From an uncultured Marinobacter sp. (lineage in GTDB: Bacteria; Pseudomonadota; Gammaproteobacteria; Pseudomonadales; Oleiphilaceae): a stretch of DNA of 64,000 nucleotides. Numbering within the stretch: position 1 is the stretch's first letter; each line of letters begins with the position of its first letter. The DNA is taken from assembly GCF_946886895.1 (NCBI RefSeq), contig NZ_CAMPJO010000001.1, positions 496,001-560,000 on the forward strand, in the 5' to 3' direction. Shown here piece after piece: positions 38,589-50,370 of the stretch. The translations under genes and the position numbers were made by a program. The notes under the pieces were generated by a model. It did not search any database. It was not told the origin of the DNA and worked only from the letters and a program-made list of their open reading frames with translations.

Positions 38589-39860
38589 CTACTCCCCAAA
38601 ACGGCCTGGTCGGAAGGCGTCCAGGCAGACAGATGGCTCCTGCCCTTCGATCACCTGGGCGATGAGGTCTGCACTACCTGCCGATAACGTCCACCCAAAC
38701 GTTCCGTGGCCGGTATTCAGATAAAGGTTGTCTCGTGGGCCACGACCGATAATCGCCGGGCCGTCCGGCGTCATCGGGCGAAAACCGGTCCAGGTTTCCG
38801 CCGCGTCGAGATCGGCGCAACCGGGAAACCGGGATTCCACGGACTTCCGGATCGTCGCCAGCCGCGCGGCAGGAATGTCGCGATTGAAATCCGCCAGTTC
38901 GACGAAGCCCGTCGCCCGCAGGCGGTTGCCCAAACGGGTCGATACGACTTTGTAGTTGTCGTCGTGGATGGTCGAAGCCGGACCGCGCTCCGGGTCTTTG
39001 AGGGGAACCGTGATGCTGTAGCCCTTGACCGGATAGATTGGCAGTTCCAGCCCCAGTGGCTTCACAAGGTGGTTTGACCAGCAACCGGCGCTGATCACAA
39101 AGGCGTCGGCGTGCAGGGTTTCCATGGCGCCATCGGCGGTTCTGAGGGTGATGGCATCAACCTTGTGCTCATCGGCAATCAGTTTCTTGGCTTCCACGTT
39201 GTAGCGCACCGTCACGCCGTTTCCTTCGCAGGCGTTCGCCAGTTCCCGGGAGAACAGGTGACAGTCGCCGGTGCCGTCGGTGTCATAACTGAGAGCACCG
39301 TAGAGCGGGCCGTTACCGACCATGCCCGGTTCGGTCTCACGAACCTGCTCCGGCGTGAGCAAACGGGAAGGGATGCCCAGCTCGGTCAGTAACTCGTGGG
39401 TAGCCCGGTAGCCTTCCAGGGCTTCCGGTGTACTGGCCAGATGCAGCAGCCCCTGGTGGCCACCGTCAAACGGCAGGTTCAGTTCCTGTTCCAGGGCCAG
39501 AAAGCGGTCCCGGCTGTGGATGCCGAGGCGCAGCATGGCCCGCCGGTTCAGGCCGAACAGGCCCGGAGACCAGGCGTAACGCAACGTGGCAAAGATGAAT
39601 CGGAGTGTTTCCACGGAAGGCGGCATGCGCAGTTTCAGGGGGCCGTCCTGTTTGAAGAGCCAGGGCACGGCCTTGAACACCATGGCCGGGTCCGCCCACG
39701 GATACACCACCCCGTAGGAACGTTGGGCCGCATTGGCCTTGCTGGTTTCGTTTCCGGCGATGCCATGGCGCTCCAGCACCGTAATCTGGTGACCTCGACG
39801 ATTGAGCTCATAAGCCGTGGTCATTCCCACCACGCCGCCACCGACAACAACTATGTGCAT
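38589..39860 (-). CDS. dadA: D-amino acid dehydrogenase DadA
   Basis: Membrane-associated FAD enzyme of 423 aa that oxidises D-amino acids, chiefly D-alanine, to keto acids and passes electrons to the respiratory chain. FAD motif VVVGGGVVGMTTAYEL opens the protein; ERHGIAGNETSKANA and the C-terminal TGFRPMTPDGPAIIG and NTGHGTFGWTLSAGSA blocks are typical of DadA. GGAGAGG precedes ATG 39860. No alanine racemase (dadX) gene lies next to it in this window. Confidence 0.95.
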   Translation of the reverse strand: MHIVVVGGGVVGMTTAYELNRRGHQITVLERHGIAGNETSKANAAQRSYGVVYPWADPAMVFKAVPWLFKQDGPLKLRMPPSVETLRFIFATLRYAWSPGLFGLNRRAMLRLGIHSRDRFLALEQELNLPFDGGHQGLLHLASTPEALEGYRATHELLTELGIPSRLLTPEQVRETEPGMVGNGPLYGALSYDTDGTGDCHLFSRELANACEGNGVTVRYNVEAKKLIADEHKVDAITLRTADGAMETLHADAFVISAGCWSNHLVKPLGLELPIYPVKGYSITVPLKDPERGPASTIHDDNYKVVSTRLGNRLRATGFVELADFNRDIPAARLATIRKSVESRFPGCADLDAAETWTGFRPMTPDGPAIIGRGPRDNLYLNTGHGTFGWTLSAGSADLIAQVIEGQEPSVCLDAFRPGRFGE

Positions 39861-40046
39861 GTGCCTCTCCGTTTCGTTCCCTTTGCGCCGTTTCCGGCGG
39901 ACAGCCCTTTAAACGTTCCTGACGCTTCCGACAACCGCCTATCAAGGTAATACAGGTCAACAATCGAACAAGCTGATAGACTTGCCTGACCAAATTCTCA
40001 GAATAGCAGCCACAACGTGGGTTGCGATGGAGTGTAGTACCTGGCA

Positions 40047-40856
40047 ATGAGTAAAAAACGTCGCGAGATTCCCGTATTTGATCACCCGATCATCGAGACC
40101 CACTGCCATCTGGATTACCTCAAGGATCGCCCCCTGGAGGACACCCTGGCGCAGGCCCGGGCTGTGAACATCGAGAAAGTGATCACCATTGCGGTGTCCC
40201 CGGACAACCTGGCCCGGGTCCGTGAGCTAAGCCAGGTTGCGCCCTGGGTCTACGGCACGCAGGGGATTCACCCCCATGACGCCGAGAGCTACTCCGATGC
40301 GGTGGAAGCGGAGATCCGGGCCCACGCCGGAGACGACAAGATTGTGGCGGTCGGCGAGATCGGGCTGGATTACTTCTACGACAACGCCGACCGGGACGTG
40401 CAGCGACAGGTGTTCCGGCGTCAGCTGCAAATCGCCTGCGATACCGACCGGCCGGTGGTTATTCACAGCCGGGAGGCGGATGAAGACACCATTGCCATTC
40501 TGGGCGAATTCGAAGCGTCCCTAAAGCGCCGGGGCGTGATCCACAGTTTCACTTCCGGCCCGGGCCTTGCCCGCTATGCCCTGGATCAGGGCTGGTGTCT
40601 GGGTTTTAATGGCATCACCACCTTCAACAAGGCGGAGAACGTGCGGGACATCGTGCGCATGGCGCCCATCGACCAGATCCTGCTGGAAACCGACTCACCG
40701 TTCCTGACCCCGGTCCCTTATCGCGGTAAGGAAAACGCGCCGTTTTACCTGCCCTTTGTCGCCGAGAAGATCGCCGAGGTGAAAGACCTGTCTCTGGGCG
40801 AGGTGATTGCTACGACCTATCACAACAGTCTGCGGACCTTTTTCACGCATTCATGA
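40047..40856 (+). CDS. TatD-family metal-dependent hydrolase
   Basis: Amidohydrolase-fold protein of 269 aa, related to the TatD/YcfH/YjjV nucleases and D-aminoacyl esterases. Metal ligands are seen in ETHCHLDYL, the catalytic Glu in AVGEIGLDYFY, further His residues in VIHSREAD and IHSFTSG, and the last Asp in LLETDSPFLTP. Natural substrate uncertain; TatD proteins act as 3'-5' exonucleases in vitro. The ribosome-binding site is weak. Confidence 0.9.
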   Translation: MSKKRREIPVFDHPIIETHCHLDYLKDRPLEDTLAQARAVNIEKVITIAVSPDNLARVRELSQVAPWVYGTQGIHPHDAESYSDAVEAEIRAHAGDDKIVAVGEIGLDYFYDNADRDVQRQVFRRQLQIACDTDRPVVIHSREADEDTIAILGEFEASLKRRGVIHSFTSGPGLARYALDQGWCLGFNGITTFNKAENVRDIVRMAPIDQILLETDSPFLTPVPYRGKENAPFYLPFVAEKIAEVKDLSLGEVIATTYHNSLRTFFTHS

Positions 40857-40879
40857 TCGGGCGCGCTCCTGACGGTCCT

Positions 40880-41788
40880 TCAGCCCAGTGACAGGAAGAC
40901 GCCCATCAACACCGGCGACAGAAATGACAGCAGAAAACCCGAAGCGATAGCAACCGGCACACAGCCCAGGCCACCACTGCTGCGGATCACCGGTAGGGTG
41001 AAGTCCATGGCGGTGGCGCCGCCGTAGCCGATAGCCATGGCGGGACGGGTGGCAATCAGCACCGGGATAATGGCCAGTGCCACCATTTCGCGGATCACGT
41101 CGTTCAGAAACGCCACGCCACCCCAGGCCGGCCCCAGGGCCTCACCGACCACGATCCCCGAGAGCGAATACCAGCCAAATCCGGACGCCAGGGCCAGCAC
41201 ATCGTGCCAGGGTAGCGCCAGCACCGGAATCAGGACCACGCCGCCGAGCAGCGAACTGACCGCCAGCGCCAGGGCAATGCCCAGCCCTTGCCGGTTCATC
41301 AGCAGCTTGCGCAGGGAAAGCCCGGCATTGCGAAGCTGCAGACCGATCAGGAACAACAGCAGCATCAGTGCCCAGGTGGCCACCTGCTCCGCCATGGGCA
41401 GATCCGGCAGCAGAAAATAGCCGGCCAGAAGCCCGGCCAGGACCGCCAGCAGGGGCTTGAGCCCCGCCAGGAACAGGCGCCGATAACCCGGCTTCTGACC
41501 CTCATGCCCGGTGTCCGGCGCCATCGGTTGCCAGCGATGAAACAGCCAGAGGCCCAGCATGTTGGTCAGGAACAACACCACCACCAGGGCCAGAACCTGG
41601 GTAGCCATGGCCCCCAGTTGACTCGCCAACCCCTCCATCTGGCCCAGGCCAAGACCAAGCAACGCGAGGATGAAGTACACCAGGGCCTCCACCGTCACGT
41701 GGATAACCGTGACCAGGCGTCGGTTTTCCACCGCGACGGCAAAGCCCAGGAACAGAGGGGCCAGAATCAGCAATGCACCAGTCAGCAT
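40880..41788 (-). CDS. lysO: Lysine exporter LysO (YbjE) family protein
   Basis: Inner-membrane protein of 302 aa with about eight to nine segments. The C-terminal half carries LYSO family features: GFGWYSLSGIVVGEALGP and MDFTLPVIRSSGGLGCVPVA. LysO in E. coli exports L-lysine and protects from toxic analogues such as thialysine. Length equals the E. coli protein. It converges with the TatD gene. Confidence 0.88.
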   Translation of the reverse strand: MLTGALLILAPLFLGFAVAVENRRLVTVIHVTVEALVYFILALLGLGLGQMEGLASQLGAMATQVLALVVVLFLTNMLGLWLFHRWQPMAPDTGHEGQKPGYRRLFLAGLKPLLAVLAGLLAGYFLLPDLPMAEQVATWALMLLLFLIGLQLRNAGLSLRKLLMNRQGLGIALALAVSSLLGGVVLIPVLALPWHDVLALASGFGWYSLSGIVVGEALGPAWGGVAFLNDVIREMVALAIIPVLIATRPAMAIGYGGATAMDFTLPVIRSSGGLGCVPVAIASGFLLSFLSPVLMGVFLSLG

Positions 41789-41889
41789 GGCGGCCTCAGG
41801 ATAGCGAAAAAAGAAACGGAACGGCGAGGGGGTCAGGCGTCACTTCCCACACTCACCACACCCCCAAACACCGGTACAACAGGCAAACA

Positions 41890-42207
41890 TCAATGCAGCA
41901 GGTGTCCGGAACGGTCCTGGACCAGCACCCAGGGTGCAACCACCACGGCCCAGAGCTCAGCGTTTCGCTCATACCAGGCCCGGGCCAGATCGGCCGGCAC
42001 CTCGCCCACCTGGTCTCCGGACATCCATTGCTGAAAGCGGGTCTTATTGTCCGCGGTCAGTTCCGACGCCACCTCCAGCAGATCCAGCTCCGGTGCCACC
42101 CGGACTATATTGCCACGGGCGTAGTAGGTCTGCAGTTCGTGCCAGTGAATGCGAGAGGTTTCGAGGTTGAGCTTGGCTTTGAGTTCATCACGGGAGGAGT
42201 CAGCCAT
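41890..42207 (-). CDS. DUF2288 family protein
   Basis: Small protein of 105 aa of the DUF2288 family, without an assigned function. Recognisable blocks are KLNLETSRIHWHELQTYYARG and ELWAVVVAPWVLVQDRSG. No signal peptide or membrane segment, so cytoplasmic. GGAGGAG lies upstream of ATG 42207. It is downstream of acnA on the same strand but separated by 151 bases with a hairpin. Confidence 0.87.
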   Translation of the reverse strand: MADSSRDELKAKLNLETSRIHWHELQTYYARGNIVRVAPELDLLEVASELTADNKTRFQQWMSGDQVGEVPADLARAWYERNAELWAVVVAPWVLVQDRSGHLLH

Positions 42208-42295
42208 GGCACCTTGTCGTCGTTCAGCAGGTTATCGGAAAAGGTCGCCAGCTTACCTTAAAACGGGGGGACAAGGCACCGGGATGCGAGAATCC

Positions 42296-42326
42296 GGGGG
42301 TCAGATGAAGCTCTCATCCAACCCCC
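42296..42326 (-). terminator. Hairpin downstream of acnA
   Basis: GGGGGT and GATGA on the left pair with TCATC and ACCCCC on the right, separated by CA/CA internal bulges and a five-base loop. It lies 33 bases after the acnA stop; no clear T-run, so a weak terminator at best. Confidence 0.4.
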
Positions 42327-42358
42327 TTTAGACCCTTCTCACGGCCCTGTCAGAGCCA

Positions 42359-45121
<2,763 letters not shown>

Positions 45122-45212
45122 GTGGCCTCCTGTTTCGTGGCTATCCGCGCATTCCGACAGGCGTGTCCGGGGCTAGCCGTGAGAATCACAGGCTGATGCA
45201 CGGATCCGCGAT

Positions 45213-45237
45213 GTGCAAGTACCTATAACTATTGCAC
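45213..45237. promoter_or_regulatory. Inverted repeat in the acnA upstream region
   Basis: GTGCAA and TTGCAC are separated by 13 bases, about 90 bases before the acnA start, with a TATA-rich spacer that could be a promoter. The rest of the 273-base gap between acnA and the divergent gene at 45395 shows nothing else I can name. Confidence 0.3.
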
Positions 45238-45394
45238 CGATTAACCAGAGTTCAACCGCGAGTTGGTGAATGTTCGGGATTCGCGTGGTGAATATCGGTA
45301 GGCGTCAGCCTGTTAACGGTTTAGCTGCGGTTGCCCGTGACATCTGGCATTATGGGCCCTCGATTTTTCTGACGGACCAGGATAGCCATTCGCT

Positions 45395-46849
45395 GTGAAA
45401 CACGACTGCCATTACCATCCGGGCGAACCCGCCAAGTGGCATTGCGGCGACTGCCAGTACCACTACTGCAGCCGTTGCATGCCCGATGCCGACCACCGGG
45501 CTCGCCGGGCGCTCTGCCCCCATTGCAGCAAGGCCATGCGTTACCTGGGGGCAGCCACCGAAGTGGTGCCCTTCTGGAATCGCCTGGGCGCGTTTTTCCG
45601 CTACCCGTTCCACGGCGACCCGCTGATGGTCATTGCCATTTGCACCCTGGTTCCGTTGGTGGTGCCGGCCAACCTGATCGGCCTGGTGATCTGGCTGGTG
45701 CTGGCCCTGGCGCTGTTCAAATACACCTATGCCGTGATCAACCACACCGCCGAAGGCCACCTGAAACCCCCTCCGGTTGCGGTAGCCTTCACCGGCAGCG
45801 GCTTCGATATTGTGATCCTGCAGTTGCTGGTGTTTGTGCTGATGGGCGCCCTGGTCACCACCGCCGCGATGCTCGGCGGACCGCTGATGATGATGCTTGC
45901 CACCGCGTTCGTGGTGCTGGCGCTGCCAGCCAGCATCATGGTACTGGCCATGGAGCGCTCGGTCGGCGCCGCCGTGAACCCGATGAACCTGGCGATGCTG
46001 ATCTCCCGCATCGGTACGCCCTACTTCCTGCTCTACGGCTACCTGATCCTGCTGATCCTGGCCTCCGGGGCCGCCCAGGACTTTGCCCTGAGCCACTTTC
46101 CATTCTGGGTTTCCCAGCCACTGGCCGGCTTCCTCAACAGTACCTTCACCCTCATCCTGTTCCACATGCTGGGCTACCTGCTGTTTCAGTACCAGGAAGA
46201 GCTGGGCTTCGCCTCTGACCTCCAGGACGAGACCGCCGGCCAGGACATGCACCAGCGTGACCGCACCGCACGGTTTGATGCTGATATCGACATGAACCTG
46301 AAGGATGGCAATTACGACCGGGTGCAGAGCATGCTCAAGGAAGCCCTGAAGCGCGACCGGGACAACGCGCTGAGAATTGGCCAGCTCTATCAGCTGCTGA
46401 GCGCCCGCAATGATGTGGCCGAACTCTATCGCTACCACCTACGCCTGCTGGGCTGGCTGGCCGATCGCAATGATGGCGATGGCATGGCGTCGCTTCTGGA
46501 AACGCTGCAACGGGCAGAGCCGACATTCCGTCTGGACGATCCGGACCTGGCACTGCGCTGCGGCCGCACCCTGTACCACCGGGGGCAGTTCAAGCCAGCC
46601 CTGCGGGTATTGCAGGATTTCCACAAACGCTTCCCGGACAGCGAACAACTGGCCCCAGCCTACCTGTTGGTGGCCCAGGCGCTCGCCAACGGCCTCAGCC
46701 AATGGGAAAAAGCGACGGCCTTCCTGACCTTTATTCAGAAGCGTTGTGTGCACCACCCGCTGCACGAGCAGATGGCCGTTTACCTGACACAGGCGGAGAA
46801 CCGTGAGCCGCTGAAGGGGCCTAAGGCGTCGTTTTCAGCGCAGGAGTAG
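45395..46849 (+). CDS. Membrane protein with N-terminal B-box-like zinc finger and C-terminal TPR-like region, function unknown
   Basis: A 484-aa protein from GTG 45395. Residues 1-50 hold paired Cys/His groups (CHYHPGEPAKWHCGDCQYHYCSRC cut into CXXC and HXXC steps, then LCPHC), which look like a B-box or zinc ribbon. About six membrane segments follow (about 75-275). The cytoplasmic end (about 295-470) is helical with TPR-like units such as DPDLALRCGRTLYHRGQFKPALRVL. I do not know its role. It converges on a rhomboid gene that also ends in TPR-like helices, with palindromic element E between them. Confidence 0.75.
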   Translation: MKHDCHYHPGEPAKWHCGDCQYHYCSRCMPDADHRARRALCPHCSKAMRYLGAATEVVPFWNRLGAFFRYPFHGDPLMVIAICTLVPLVVPANLIGLVIWLVLALALFKYTYAVINHTAEGHLKPPPVAVAFTGSGFDIVILQLLVFVLMGALVTTAAMLGGPLMMMLATAFVVLALPASIMVLAMERSVGAAVNPMNLAMLISRIGTPYFLLYGYLILLILASGAAQDFALSHFPFWVSQPLAGFLNSTFTLILFHMLGYLLFQYQEELGFASDLQDETAGQDMHQRDRTARFDADIDMNLKDGNYDRVQSMLKEALKRDRDNALRIGQLYQLLSARNDVAELYRYHLRLLGWLADRNDGDGMASLLETLQRAEPTFRLDDPDLALRCGRTLYHRGQFKPALRVLQDFHKRFPDSEQLAPAYLLVAQALANGLSQWEKATAFLTFIQKRCVHHPLHEQMAVYLTQAENREPLKGPKASFSAQE

Positions 46850-46960
46850 GGCAAGTGGTCAGAGCTTCTTTCCAAAACACGCTGTGAATACGTCCCTGTA
46901 CGCTCGGCTCCGCCATCCATGGCTCCGCACGGTTTTGGAAAGAAGCTCTGACCACTCGCC
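46850..46960. repeat. Long palindromic intergenic element, copy E
   Basis: Arms 46850-46878 and 46932-46960 (29 nt) pair with one mismatch; the left arm starts inside or next to the stop of the preceding gene. The 53-nt core 46879-46931 begins ACGCT, has a small TACG/TGTA hairpin, then CTCCGCCATCCATGGCTCCGCA as in copy C. It fills the gap between the zinc-finger gene and the converging rhomboid gene. Confidence 0.9.
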
Positions 46961-46973
46961 CCCAAACATTGAG

Positions 46974-48422
46974 TCAGCCCGCTTGTAACCACTGCCGGTA
47001 ATGACGGGCTTTCGGTGCCATCTGCCGTTTCTCGAATTCTTCCGCCAGCAGGCGGCAGGCTTCGGTGGTGAGCAACGGGTCACCGGCACTGCGAAGCCGT
47101 TCGAACGCCTTCTCCGCGACTTTGAGATCGTGCTGTTTCAGGCTGGCGAACAGAACCCGGTTGTGGTCGTCGGCGGTCAGCGGCTGGTGGCTCTCGCCTT
47201 TACCCAGGTACTCCTGCCAGACTGCGACCATCTGCTCCGGCTGCTGCCGGCTCAGTGCCTCCCTCATCAGTTCCCGGGCGCGCTCCCGGTACTCGGGCAA
47301 CTCCGGTCGGAGCTTGGCGAGATGGTACAGGTGCTCAAGCAGAATCGGCCGGTCCGGGTAGTGCTCGCGCAGGGCTTCAAACTGGCGACGGGCGAGGTCG
47401 AATTCCATGCGGCCAAGGCTGGCCATGGCCTGGGCATAGCCGGTGGTGAAGCGGGCGTCCTGCTCACTTTCCTCGGGCTCGTAAAACTCCTCCCGCACCT
47501 GCAGCCAGCTTTTGCCCAACAGCCACACCAGCCCGGCGCCTGCCAGCAGGCCGCCGGCGTGGGCCATGTAGGCTATGCCGGTGGCGCCGGCAAACCAGTA
47601 GTCGTAGATTTCCTTGCCGAGCCAGACCGGCAGCAGCGCCAGCGCCGGAGCCCTGAAATAGTTGAAGTACACGCCCAGAAAATAGAAGAACCGGATTTTC
47701 TGCAACCCGTAGAGGGCCACATACATGCCCATCAGGCCGGAGATTGAACCGGAAGCACCCACCAGGGGGATAGGGCTGCCCTGGGAAAAGGCCGTGAACA
47801 CCAGGCCGGACAGCGCACCACACACCAGGTAGGCAACCAGGAAGCGGCCGGGGCCCAGGGCTTTTTCAACGGTAAACCCGAGCAGGAACAGAAACACCAG
47901 GTTGCCGATAATGTGCCCCCAGCCCCCGTGCAGGAACTGGTAAGTAATCAGGGTGTACAGGGACAGTTCGGCGGGTATCAGGCCCAGTTGATGGGCACTC
48001 AGCTTCTGGATATAGGTTTCTTCGATGGCGCCCCTTTCGGATAACCAGAACGCCCGCTCCGCCGGTGTCCAGATCACCTCCTGGTTTTCTCTCAGGTACT
48101 GGTAGAACTCCCGGTCCATGAGCAGGCTGATGGCCAGCCAGAACGGTTCATCCTCCGCCTGTAGTTGCTGGAACTGCTGCAGGTCCAATGCGAGGTCGTC
48201 CCGGCCTTCAAACTGGATTTGCCGTTCCAGGTAATCCTCGTAGGCCGGTGCTTCCAGCGCCTGCAGATCGGCTTCCAGGTACTGTGCCACGGCCTGTTCC
48301 AGCGTTTGGCTGTCGTCGCCCTGATAAAACAGGAAGACCAGCACACAGGCCAGCATCAATCCGAGGGTGACCCAGGGCGGGCGTTTCCAGTTAACGGTGT
48401 TTTCAGCAGGAATAATCAACAT
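46974..48422 (-). CDS. Rhomboid intramembrane serine protease with large N-terminal insert and TPR-like tail
   Basis: Rhomboid-family protease of 482 aa. Catalytic Ser224 lies in GASGSISG and His288 in AYMAHAGG; HGGWGHIIGN is the conserved loop 1 signature. Between the first membrane segment (about 17-33) and the next lies a soluble insert of roughly 110 residues rich in Glu and Gln. After the membrane core (to about 310) comes a helical TPR-like tail (GYAQAMASLGRMEFDLARRQFEALREHYPDR). Substrates unknown. Larger than GlpG (276 aa). Confidence 0.9.
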   Translation of the reverse strand: MLIIPAENTVNWKRPPWVTLGLMLACVLVFLFYQGDDSQTLEQAVAQYLEADLQALEAPAYEDYLERQIQFEGRDDLALDLQQFQQLQAEDEPFWLAISLLMDREFYQYLRENQEVIWTPAERAFWLSERGAIEETYIQKLSAHQLGLIPAELSLYTLITYQFLHGGWGHIIGNLVFLFLLGFTVEKALGPGRFLVAYLVCGALSGLVFTAFSQGSPIPLVGASGSISGLMGMYVALYGLQKIRFFYFLGVYFNYFRAPALALLPVWLGKEIYDYWFAGATGIAYMAHAGGLLAGAGLVWLLGKSWLQVREEFYEPEESEQDARFTTGYAQAMASLGRMEFDLARRQFEALREHYPDRPILLEHLYHLAKLRPELPEYRERARELMREALSRQQPEQMVAVWQEYLGKGESHQPLTADDHNRVLFASLKQHDLKVAEKAFERLRSAGDPLLTTEACRLLAEEFEKRQMAPKARHYRQWLQAG

Positions 48423-48554
48423 CGGCGGTCACACTTCATCACAATCTGTCCCTGAAATTCTGTTTTCTACCACAGCGGCGTCATCTTTTCGCGCTCAAAT
48501 AGTCCCTGTGCGATGAGGGTCGGCAGAGGTTTTATCGACCATTCGCCAATTGTC

Positions 48555-48591
48555 GTTATTCCCGCTTCCGCCAATAGTGCGGGGGAATAAC
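48555..48591. repeat. Imperfect hairpin upstream of a small ORF
   Basis: GTTATTCCCGC pairs with GCGGGGGAATAAC (a two-G bulge). It stands about 37 bases before ATG 48628. It could be a leader structure or a terminator; neither can be decided. The rest of 48423-48627 shows nothing else. Confidence 0.4.
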
Positions 48592-48627
48592 AAGAAAAAC
48601 CGGACACTGGAAACAAGGATACCGAAA

Positions 48628-48822
48628 ATGACCGTACTCGTACTGGATAACCCGGAGCTGATTGCCAGAGCCGCCGCCGGTTTGATCACCAGCCGCTCAA
48701 CAACCCGAGGCAAGCCGCCTACCGGTTGGCCGCTTGGCCCGTCGACATCCCGGGACCCGATGCCCGGCCCGGAAGACGGCCCCACACCCATGGCTCCACC
48801 GATTCACCAACAGGCATGCTGA
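48628..48822 (+). CDS. Small hypothetical protein (64 aa)
   Basis: ATG 48628 has AAGGA nine bases upstream and opens MTVLVLDNPELIARAAAGLI, a plausible short helix, followed by a tail rich in Pro, Gly and Ser (PPTGWPLGPS, PMPGPEDGPTPMAPP). A strong 12-bp hairpin follows the stop at once. I know no family. The start signal, hairpin and position in an otherwise empty 445-base gap favour a real gene; the low-complexity tail argues for caution. On the opposite strand a 98-codon frame overlaps it but has no start signal. Confidence 0.45.
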   Translation: MTVLVLDNPELIARAAAGLITSRSTTRGKPPTGWPLGPSTSRDPMPGPEDGPTPMAPPIHQQAC

Positions 48823-48824
48823 CC

Positions 48825-48862
48825 CGTTCCGGAGCGGGGCCCACGGGCCTCGCTCCGGAACG
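48825..48862. terminator. Hairpin between the small ORF and the converging MAPEG gene
   Basis: Perfect 12-bp stem CGTTCCGGAGCG/CGCTCCGGAACG (48825-48836 with 48851-48862) and a GC-rich loop that can pair further. No T-run. It sits two bases after the small ORF stop and six before the MAPEG stop. Confidence 0.55.
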
Positions 48863-48867
48863 CCCAG

Positions 48868-49275
48868 TCAGTAAGTGCCGTACACCTGCCAGAGATTCCA
48901 TAACAGCAGTACCGCCGCGGCCAGTATCGCCAGCCAGGTCAGCAGAATACCGATCATCCGTGCCTTGTGCGGCCGGCCACGGCCATTGATCATGCCCCAG
49001 GCATGAAGAACGCGGCCGACCACCAGCGCCATACCCACCCAATAGATCAGGCCACCGGGTACCCCGTTCAGCTCGGCGATACCGATCATGATCAGGGCCA
49101 GCGGGGCGTACTCCACCAGGTTGGCGTGGGCCCGGACGGCGGCCTGGAAGTCCACGTCGTCCGTCACCCCCAACCCCTTCCTGTACTTCAGGCGGAACTT
49201 GACCACCTGCAGCGACAGGACCAGCAACAGAATGCCCGTGACGGCGGCAAATACACCGGTTACCGGTACGATCAT
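48868..49275 (-). CDS. MAPEG family membrane protein
   Basis: A 135-aa integral membrane protein with four predicted segments, of the MAPEG superfamily (glutathione- and eicosanoid-linked membrane enzymes). The conserved block DVDFQAAVRAHANLVEYAPLAL, including the RAHxNxxEYxP signature, is clear. Bacterial members are thought to have glutathione transferase or peroxidase activity; the reaction here is unknown. Its start lies two bases from the stop of the glsB-like gene upstream. Confidence 0.92.
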   Translation of the reverse strand: MIVPVTGVFAAVTGILLLVLSLQVVKFRLKYRKGLGVTDDVDFQAAVRAHANLVEYAPLALIMIGIAELNGVPGGLIYWVGMALVVGRVLHAWGMINGRGRPHKARMIGILLTWLAILAAAVLLLWNLWQVYGTY

Positions 49276-49277
49276 CG

Positions 49278-49520
49278 TCAGCCCTTCTTGATCTTGGCGA
49301 CAACAGCCAGCAACAACACCGCACCGACGGTGGCGGTTACCAACTCACCCACCGCACCCTGGGCGGCGAGGCCCAACAAGCGGAATATAAAGCCACCAAT
49401 AAACGAACCAACAATACCAATACCGATGTTGGCCAGTACGCCAAACCCCCGGCCCTTCATGATCAGACCGGCCAGCCAGCCGGCAACACCACCAATTATC
49501 AGAAACAGAATCAGGTTCAT
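49278..49520 (-). CDS. GlsB/YeaQ/YmgE family stress-response membrane protein
   Basis: An 80-aa membrane protein with three segments rich in Gly. IIGGVAGWLAGLIMKGRGFG and NIGIGIVGSFIGGFIFRLLG are the family blocks (often named transglycosylase-associated protein). Such proteins rise under stress in E. coli and Enterococcus but have no known activity. GGGAGAG lies before ATG 49520. It is transcribed with the MAPEG gene. Confidence 0.93.
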   Translation of the reverse strand: MNLILFLIIGGVAGWLAGLIMKGRGFGVLANIGIGIVGSFIGGFIFRLLGLAAQGAVGELVTATVGAVLLLAVVAKIKKG

Positions 49521-49623
49521 CCTGGCTCTCCCTGTGGGTTATTGAACAAAGCGTCCAGACCCGCAAAGACTGCCCTGTTTTCGCTGGTGCTTCAAGCAGT
49601 TCCGGGAGACCTGGGGCAGCAGA

Positions 49624-50322
49624 TCAAAGCTTCGCGATGGTTTCGGCCATCTGCTGATGGCACCGGGCCATCAACTCGGGGATGTCGGCACTGGTTAGCC
49701 CTTCGGTTTCCACGGGCGGGAGAATGCGTATGGCCACGGGTTCGCGGCGGCCGGTGTAACCCAGGGTTTTGTCCTGGTACTGGCTGGCACAGACCATGGT
49801 AATCGGGGCGCCGGCGGCAACGGCGGTATGGAAGGCGCCTTTTTTGAAACTCTGCAGACCCCGGCCCCGGCTTCGGGTACCTTCCGGGAACACCCACAGG
49901 CTTTTGCGATCCTGGCGGATGGCATTGCTGGTGGCCTGCATCGCCGCGACCGCCTTGTGCGAGCGCGCCCGGTTAAGAATCACGTTGCCACCCAGCCAGA
50001 ACACCTGGCCAAATCCGGGTATCCAGACCAGCGACAATTTACCCACCGTGACGGTACGGGGTGGCAACAAGTCCCCCATCACGAACAAGTCGTCGTTGTG
50101 CTGGTGATTGGCGATCACCACCGTCGGCCGGTCGGTGGGCATGTTTTCACGGCCTTCCAGGGGGCGCTCCATGCCTAGAAGTGCCCGTCCGACCCTGGCG
50201 ACACTCCGGCCCAGCAGGCGGTTGTTATCGGGATTGAACGGCCGAGCGATATACAATACCAAGATCAACAGACAGATCACCGGCACACTCAGCCAGGCCA
50301 GCAATTTTCGAACAGCACCCAT
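49624..50322 (-). CDS. plsC: 1-acyl-sn-glycerol-3-phosphate acyltransferase (PlsC family)
   Basis: Membrane-bound acyltransferase of 232 aa that adds the second acyl chain to lysophosphatidic acid. One N-terminal membrane segment is followed by the catalytic NHQHNDD (HX4D), the GNVILNR block and the phosphate-binding FPEGTRSRGRG. ATG 50322 is preferred to an upstream TTG. There may be further PlsC copies elsewhere in the genome, so an essential role is not assured. Confidence 0.92.
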   Translation of the reverse strand: MGAVRKLLAWLSVPVICLLILVLYIARPFNPDNNRLLGRSVARVGRALLGMERPLEGRENMPTDRPTVVIANHQHNDDLFVMGDLLPPRTVTVGKLSLVWIPGFGQVFWLGGNVILNRARSHKAVAAMQATSNAIRQDRKSLWVFPEGTRSRGRGLQSFKKGAFHTAVAAGAPITMVCASQYQDKTLGYTGRREPVAIRILPPVETEGLTSADIPELMARCHQQMAETIAKL

Positions 50323-50370
50323 GCAACACAATCCGGTAGTGAATCAATGGCGTACAAGTGTACGCCAACC

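Noticed and set aside
48495..48791. A 98-codon minus-strand frame opposite the small ORF at 48628.
   Set aside because: No start signal, no family features, and it runs through the hairpin at 48555-48591; the plus-strand ORF has the better start.
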